From: Orychophragmus violaceus | Taxonomy: Eukaryota; Streptophyta; Magnoliopsida; Brassicales; Brassicaceae | Assembly (NCBI GenBank): GCA_030180135.1 | Contig: CM058232.1 | Span: 89,454,630 to 89,518,629 of the forward strand | Reading direction: 5' to 3' | Length of the DNA stretch: 64,000 bases | Shown: one piece after another, positions 58,375 through 64,000 of the stretch | Layout: the number at the start of each line of letters is the position of its first letter | How positions within the stretch are numbered: the stretch's first letter is position 1 | Program-made: the position numbers and the translations under genes | Notes under the pieces: generated by a model | Seen by the model: the letters and a program-made list of their open reading frames with translations, nothing else | Database searches by the model: none | What the model was told of the DNA's origin: nothing

Positions 58375-58836
58375 ATGTCTGAGACTAGTTTCTCATTGCG
58401 ATCCGTCCTTGAGAAGGACAAGTTAAATGGATCAAATTTCCTGGATTGGTATCAGAATTTGAGATTAATCCTCAAGCAGGAGAGCAAGGACTATGTCCTT
58501 GAGAAAGCTCTTCCAGAAAGGCTTGGGACCAATCGCTCGAATGCAGTATATGATGCTTGGAATAAGCATTATATTGATGTGGTAGATGTGCGTGGTCTGA
58601 TGTTGGCTACCATGAACTCAGACTTGAAAAGTCAATACGAGAACATGGAGTCGCCAATAGAGATGATCACCAGCCTGAAACTGAAATTTCAGGATCTGGC
58701 ACGAGTTGAGAGATTCCAGATGGTGAAGTCTCTCACTGGGTGCAAGCTACCAGAGGATGCTCCAGTAAGTCCTCATGTCATTAAAATGATGGGTTACATT
58801 GATAACCTGGGGAGACTGGATTGTCCTGACAGCTAA
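58375..58836 (+). CDS. Copia Gag (N-terminal part, UBN2-type)
   Basis: 153 codons from ATG 58375: MSETSFSLRSVLEKDKLNGS, NFLDWYQNLRLILKQESKDY, VLEKALPERLG, YDAWNKHYIDVVDVRGLMLA. The LNGSNFLDWYQNLRLIL text is the usual start of plant Copia Gag, which forms the particle around the RNA. It ends at a TAA (58834-58836) after VSPHVIKMMGYIDNLGRL and lacks the zinc knuckle that should follow; a stretch between MESPIEMI and LKLKFQDLARV also looks deleted. It is probably non-functional although open. Confidence 0.8.
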   Translation: MSETSFSLRSVLEKDKLNGSNFLDWYQNLRLILKQESKDYVLEKALPERLGTNRSNAVYDAWNKHYIDVVDVRGLMLATMNSDLKSQYENMESPIEMITSLKLKFQDLARVERFQMVKSLTGCKLPEDAPVSPHVIKMMGYIDNLGRLDCPDS

Positions 58837-59179
58837 TGAGCATGAACCCAAATATGATAAATTCCACCTCGCTGGTTGTCCTAGGGAAACCGAGGCTTAG
58901 TACTTTTATGACCAATCCGAGAACAAAGTTTTGTTGTTCGGAACTGTGTCTTTTGAGAAAGATCATACTTTCAAAAGGAACAGTGGGAGTAAAAGTACAC
59001 ATCGAAGAAATTCGATAAACACAGGAGGCTGCTCAACCTATTGAGGGAGAGCAGCGGTGAGATCTACAAAGTGATGTAGGATCTACACCTGTTGAGCCTA
59101 AAATTCGCAGATCCGAAAGGATCCGTCACTAACTCGAGAGTGATTTCTCGTAGCTGATTGTCGTGATCTGTTGATCATT

Positions 59180-60150
59180 GAAAAGTGACGAGCATGCGAA
59201 GTTCAAAGAAGCGATGGTGAGCCCCAACTCCGAAAAATTGGCTGGGTATGCATGTTAGCTTCATCGATCCATTTCTGGATTGAAGCAAACATCTTGGAGT
59301 TGGAATCAACATTCTGATAAATTGGTCAAAAGTTTTGACTTGATCAGAGAAGAAATCAAACCATGCGTTTACAAGAAAACTAGTGGGAGCGTAATTGCAA
59401 ATTCTCACACTGTATGTAGATAACATACTTAATCTCATAAACGACGTTCCGACGCCAAAGTCTTATCAAGATTTGGGTCGGAAGTCAAATTGAACGATGG
59501 ACATGGGACAAGGCCGTAAAAGTTCTTGGAATAAGGATCCATTGGAATGGATCAGAAATGCTAATTGGATCGTGTCAAAATCCTTATATAGATAAGGTGT
59601 TGGACAGTTCCAATATGCATGATTCCAAGAATGGCTTCACACCAAAGGTCTTCTGGTAACAATCTTAGCAAGATGAAGTGTTTTGAACACTGGCTGAGCT
59701 AGTATGTATGAGTGTGATTCCTTATGCTTTTGTAATAGAATCCATCATAAATGCCATATTTGCGCTCGTCAAGATGCAGCTTACGCATAAAGCATGACGA
59801 GGAAATACCAATATGTTCCGGTAAAGTTCACTGATCAGTTGCCAGAAATATCCCAAGTATTTGAGGAACTCTAAGGATAGTTTCGTGGTGAACTGAAGAA
59901 GTGACGAACCAGTTGAAAGTAGTTAGACGGACAAAGACGATTCCCGGTTCCCACCTGGTTATGTCTCTTTGTCTGAATTGCGGTGCTGTCTGTTGGAAAG
60001 GCTCCAAGCAATGGACCGTAGAATAGTGCTTTTATCTGAATGGCGGTGTGGTTTGTTGGAATTGTTTCAAGCAAAAACACCGCAGTCTCTCCCACAACCT
60101 AAGCACGAGATTTATTCTGTTGCTGTAGGTATGAGATATCTGAACAGATG
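59180..60150 (+). pseudogene. Copia RT/RNase H remnant
   Basis: In shifting frames one reads EEIKPCVYKKTSGSVI (59345-59390), LGIRIHWNGSEMLIG and PYIDKVL (59525-59605), a degraded MSVIPYAF segment (about 59705-59735), KYPKYLRNSKDSF (59850-59885) and, twice, an RNase H motif of the NGGAVCWK type (59975-60015 and about 60037-60075). These follow the order of the Copia RT C-terminus and RNase H. Stops are frequent. The two NGGAVCWK-like texts suggest a local duplication. Confidence 0.72.
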
Positions 60151-60931
60151 ATCTTGATTCCAGTGGGAGTTATTTTAGTTATGTTATGATCTTTACATAG
60201 ACGTGCTATGTAAAGATCATAAGTTAAAACTGACATCGGTATTATTTAATTATTGGATAATTAAGTAATGGTCTCAAAGTATTTTATGTTCATTTTATAG
60301 GTCATCAAGTTGAGGACTTGATCATGAAACCCTATAAGTAAAAGATGACATAAATTATGATTGTCCCTAGTCGAGATTGTCAAAGTGGGACACTGACAAC
60401 CGCGAGAGACTAGCTTGTGAGGTGACTGTTGACTGAGTTTCATGGAGTCAATGATATGAGTATCACAGTCAGTCACATAGATATATGTTGGTGAACATAT
60501 GATCGGACATGACCCGCTAATGAGAACTCCACAGGATAGTTATATCAGTGTCATGGGAAGTTCTCATTACGACTATAAAGTATAGTCCTTAGACCTTGTC
60601 AAACGTCGTTCCGTAAATGGCGGCTATAACGACATTGCTTAGGCGTATCATGAAGTATGTGTAGAAACATGGATGGTACGAGATGGTATTTGTCCCTCCT
60701 ATAAAGGGAGATAAATATCTCAGGGCCCATCGAAGATTTGATACTGAGAAAATGCATGCCCGTGCTCAAACAAGGTGATTGTCAGTCGTTTATTTTATCA
60801 GTATAGATCAGGAGTTCGATGAACATGATATTGGCTATAATAAGGATGACACCGTCTCTTGCCTTATGCCATATCGAGATATAGCGACGAAGGGATTATA
60901 GGAATAGGTGATTCCAGTACAAGTGGGAGAT
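60151..60931 (+). other. 3' non-coding part of Copia element with strong hairpins
   Basis: No coding. A perfect 17-bp inverted repeat with a 5-base loop lies at 60184-60222, and a perfect 11-bp inverted repeat (TAATGAGAACT / AGTTCTCATTA) at 60518-60569. The polypurine tract closes the region. Confidence 0.75.
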
Positions 60932-61661
60932 TGTTGGGATTATGTCCTGAAATCACATTGTACTTACTCTAGAGATAGTTGTATTGTCGAGATCGGACAA
61001 TTCATGTGATACAAGGTAGTCATAATGTTTTGCTAGAAACCGCTTATGACAAATGAGTTGTAACTCATTTCTGGTATCGTGTGAACCTACAGGGTCACAC
61101 ACCTAAGCAAGTTGGACACACTTGGTATGGGATTGATCATTGGCATATGATCCGATCAATGTATATTGGATACACATTGATATCGTGTTTTAAGAGATGT
61201 GTCGATCGATGCTCTTGGTGCATCGATCGATACAAGACGTGTGTCGATCGACACCAATAGGTATGTCGGTCGACACGAGGGCGAAACCGAAACTGATGTT
61301 TCGGTTTACCTCGAGGTCAATATATAAACGAGTTTTATATTTAGACCTAGGGAAGCGTGCCGTCGCAGACAATTTTTCTTGACATAAAAACTGATCTCTT
61401 TCTCCAGAAAACACAGAAATCCCAAGAGATCCGATTCCCGGCGCTAGCATCCCGGCGGATTCCAACTTATGTGCGTGTGGACTACGATAAAGGCGAGGCA
61501 TCTGAATCGCTCCTGATCTTGGCTTACCTGATTCATCTTCCGCTGCCAGAACAAGGTAAACGCGAGATCCATGATTCAATTACTTAAACCCTGAGATCCT
61601 AGGCTCGGAATTCAGACTTAGGGTTGTCTAATCGGATTAGGAACTGCTAGGAATTCCAACA
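60932..61661 (+). repeat. 3' LTR of Copia element
   Basis: 730 bp, TGTTGGG ... CCAACA, partner of 56102-56832. Confidence 0.9.
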
Positions 61662-62011
61662 ACCATGACCTCGAGTACCGGACCCCGGGATCGCCGAGTG
61701 GCTAGAGTCAGGTGACCTAGGAGTTGTTAGGAGTAGGGTGTTTTATTTATTTATTTAGTTGGTGTTGGTTTTGAGTTCCCTTGTTTTCCGCGGTTTTCGC
61801 GTAGTCAGCTTATTTTATTCTATTCATTCAGACCTTTGTAGCCATACGCCGATTGGTCTATCTATTCATTATTTTATTCAGTCGTGCCTTTCCGTTCGGA
61901 CGTTCCGTAGTCATTTCAGCTCCTCTGATTGTTAGAACCCTGGAGTTCTGTAGCGACCGGGAAACCTTCAGAATTCGGGACGAATTCTTTTCAAGGGGGG
62001 GGGGAGAGAAT

Positions 62012-63795
62012 TGTAATGGCCCAATTCCCATAGCACAAAATTTTTAAAAGAAAGAGAGAAAAAGCCCAGCCCGTTAGCCAAGCCCATTTTCCTTTTTGCA
62101 AAACCCTAGCTCTCCCTTATAAATAGGAGCCTCCTCCTCTTTCAAAACTCATTCTCTCTTTTCTGCTGCGGAGCTCTGTCGGAGTGCGAAGTTGACCGAA
62201 GCCCTAGAAGCCACTATTCGCATTTTCAAGCCTCCCTTCGATCCAGGTAACCTTCGAACCCCGTAGATCTGAGTTTTCAAAACCCGAAACACGTTTTCAA
62301 TCGTTTTCCAAAAAATATCCTGAATCCCGAGAAACCGAGCACACCACCGTGACCGCCTCGACGAGACGAAGCCTGAGCCGCCGACCGATCGCCGATCAGC
62401 CGCCGCACGCGCCGTCACGCGCCGCCGGAGTGCCCACGCGCCGACCGCCGGAGTCGCCCGCCACCGCCACGCGCGCCGGAGGAGCCACGCGCAGGAGCCC
62501 ACGCGCCGACCGCCGGAGTCGCCCGCCACCGCCACGCGCCGCCGTCGCCGCCGTCATGCGCCGCCGTTGCCGCCGTCGCCGCCGGAGCCGCCGTTGACCG
62601 CCGCCGTTGACCGCCGCCGTTGACCACCGGTCCGGTTTGGTTGGTCCGGTTTGGTTGGTCCGGTTCGGTTCAATTCGAATTTCAATTCGATTCCGGTTTA
62701 AATCAATTTCGTTCGGTTTAATCCGGTTTAGCTAAATCAATTTCAATTTTGGTTTCCATTCGGTTTAATCCAATTAGATCCGGTTTGCTTTGGTTTGCCA
62801 AAATTGATTTCAATTTCCGGTTTAATCCAAACCAATTCCAATTCGATTTCAATTCGGTTGAGTTAGTTTATGATTTGAACCTCCAACTTCTTCCGATCAT
62901 ATCTAGACCGTCTTAAACCCGAATCGAGTGATTCAAAAGCCTAAACCGCTTCTTTTTCGCTCTCTTTCCAGAAATGTCGTCCGTTCGGTCTCATGAAGTT
63001 CCTAAATTACGGAAATTCCCTTCTTTGGCTAAGGTGAGGTTTTTCGGTTCAATCTTCGCTTGCCCTATTCCATTCCGGACGATAGTCCTTCGTTAATGTT
63101 GTCAATCCTAGGTAGTATAGGAGTAGTAAAGCGCTGATGTGATTGATTGCAGAACGTAGAATGCTAGGTTATCGCTTAAACTGAAAACGTTGATTGTGCT
63201 TGATGGACATGTATTACGTAGAATTGTGGTAGGGCCCCCGAAAGGGTGTTTGGTGACGGCTTGCGTATAACGAGTTTGGTACGCAACCCTTGTATCGTCG
63301 TAAGGGGGGTTTCGGCGAGCCCTCCAATTTCGTTGGAGTTGGAGTTGGGCACCGGGGCCAATGGCGGGCTCCGGTTGCTGTTTATTTTAATGCACTCTGT
63401 GGTCGATTTGGTTGCGCTTTCATTTCGTAGTAGTCCATTGGGACGTAGGTTGTGTGATAAAGCCTTCGGGTGATGCTTGCAAGGTGATATTAGCCTAGGA
63501 CTTGTGATTCGTAATCGTGTAGTGTAAGCTGGGATCGCGGGTTCCCTAAATCCGCCCCTCACTGGGTAATTGTGTTTGAAACAATTGCTCAGACCTCCTT
63601 TTCCTTTCCCCTGCCCCGTTTTCTTGCAGGTCCGGATGCGGGATTGATTCGATCGGGTGATGACATTGGTGTATTTGAATCCGAAGAGAGCGCCGGGTCC
63701 TGGGACAAGTTGAGTGACATCCCGGTTGGACCAAAATGGGCTCCACGGGTGTCCTAATGCCGCGTCTCCGGTTTAACCGGGAGGCGGGTGTTACA
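62012..63795 (+). repeat. 3' LTR of gag-only element, full length
   Basis: 1784 bp from TGTAATGGCCC to GGTGTTACA. TATA-like CCCTTATAAATAGG at about 62114-62127. GC-rich triplet block at 62345-62630 (repeat numbers differ from the 5' LTR). Frames inside are chance readings. Confidence 0.92.
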
Positions 63796-63829
63796 GTATA
63801 GTTTAATCGTGGCCAGTAGTGGAGGAGAC

Positions 63830-64000
63830 ATGGAAGACACCTTCACGGCTCGAATCACGGAAAAACGAATCCCTAATCTAGGCAAACTCAAAATTCCAAA
63901 CTTTGACGGAACAACTAATTCGAAGGCTCACATGATGGATTTCCACATAGCAATGGGAAGAGCCAATCTGAGGGAAAGAGAGAAGAACGCCAGTTATTGT
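63830..64000 (+). pseudogene. Gypsy gag start, cut by window edge
   Basis: An open frame from ATG 63830 to the window end: TFTARITEKRIPNLGKLKIP, NFDGTTNSKAHMMDFHIAMG, RANLREREKNASYC. The LGKLKIPNFDGT..KAHMMDF text is the start of the Gag core of Ty3/Gypsy elements (Tat/Athila side, by resemblance). The gag-only element appears to have inserted just upstream of it. Type set as pseudogene because the element is interrupted; the visible part itself has no stop. Confidence 0.7.

Larger units (their letters stand above)
56102..61661 (+). mobile_element. Copia-type LTR element with deleted and decayed pol, nested in the gag-only element
   Basis: LTRs 56102-56832 and 60932-61661 (TGTTGGGATTATG ... 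TTCCAACA; the 5' copy ends AATA). Flanks accag (56097-56101) and accat (61662-61666) are a TSD with one change. Primer-binding site TGGTATCAGAGCC (56834-56846). The polypurine tract AAGTGGGAGAT before TGTTGGG (60921-60931) is typical of Copia. Gag is at 58375-58836; pol survives only as a damaged RT/RNase H stretch (about 59180-60150), so protease, integrase and most of RT are gone. About 25 LTR differences by eye (around 3%). The leader is unusually long (1.5 kb) and repeat-rich. Confidence 0.9.
47462..63795 (+). mobile_element. Gag-only LTR retrotransposon (copy 2), outer element of a three-element nest
   Basis: 5' LTR 47462-49145 (its first about 100 bases missing), primer-binding site TGGTATCAGAGCC (49149-49161), gag in two parts (49353-49777 and 55351-56101), polypurine tract AAGGGGGGGGGGAGAGAAT (about 61993-62011) and full 3' LTR 62012-63795. 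Removing the two inner elements leaves an internal region of only about 1.74 kb with gag alone and no pol, so it resembles the TR-GAG class of non-autonomous elements. The sequence gtata follows the 3' LTR (63796-63800); a gtata is also found at 47423-47427, but with the 5' LTR start damaged this pairing is uncertain. Same family as 1-2234. Confidence 0.87.

Noticed and set aside
60184..60222. microRNA precursor
   Set aside because: The stem is 17 bp with a 5-base loop, too short for a plant miRNA precursor.

Overview
The window is plant nuclear DNA, most likely Brassicaceae. The evidence is GT-AG introns in a ribosomal protein L34 gene, Helitrons with the crucifer-type 5' end TCTATACTATTAAA, an ArfGAP fragment of the AGD6/AGD7 type, a DUF26 secretory protein and many plant LTR retrotransposons. 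From memory, the pair DUF1666 gene + RPL34 (32.5-40.7 kb) matches the order At1g69610-At1g69620 on Arabidopsis chromosome 1, which would make it a small syntenic island. Nearly everything else is mobile DNA, much of it nested and with readable target-site duplications (TSDs).

Layout. 1-2234: minus-strand copy of a gag-only LTR element with a very GC-rich LTR. 3263-10123: complete but decayed CRM-like Ty3/Gypsy element (TSD cttcg). 11.1-11.9 kb: LINE tail. 12.2-13.2 kb: Pif1-type Helitron helicase fragment (minus). 13.95-15.65 kb: 3' part of an ArfGAP gene (minus), broken by two nonsense codons and a 245-bp MITE. 15706-26344: Helitron A with an RPA1-like gene, a Rep (HUH) gene lacking its end and its helicase, and a second RPA-like gene. 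26448-30796: Helitron B carrying exon pieces of an ABCG/PDR transporter. 30867-32171: a 385-bp TRIM joined at its primer-binding site to a Copia RNase H/3' LTR remnant.

32528-38278: DUF1666 gene, split by a 3334-bp non-autonomous LTR element (33627-36960, TSD acaga) with a long gag-derived reading frame of unknown function. 39615-40662: intact RPL34. 41668-42325: MULE-type MITE with a 9-bp TSD. 43089-43972: probably intact DUF26 secretory protein gene (minus). 44.2-46.8 kb: AT-rich Helitron remnant with a diverged tandem duplication.

47462-63795 is a three-element nest. The outer gag-only LTR element (same family as 1-2234) was hit by a Copia element (56102-61661) and by an Athila-like, pol-less element with apparently identical LTRs (49783-55345, TSD atacc), the youngest insertion in the window. 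The right edge enters another Gypsy gag.

The least explained signals are a 21-bp-phased array of near-palindromes (GTGTCGATCGACAC) in the Copia LTR and leader; two tandem leader hairpins whose stems differ in sequence but keep pairing; and the long frame with W/K-rich repeats in the element at 33.6-37 kb. No tRNA, rRNA or CRISPR was seen. Only RPL34 and the DUF26 gene look intact as host genes.
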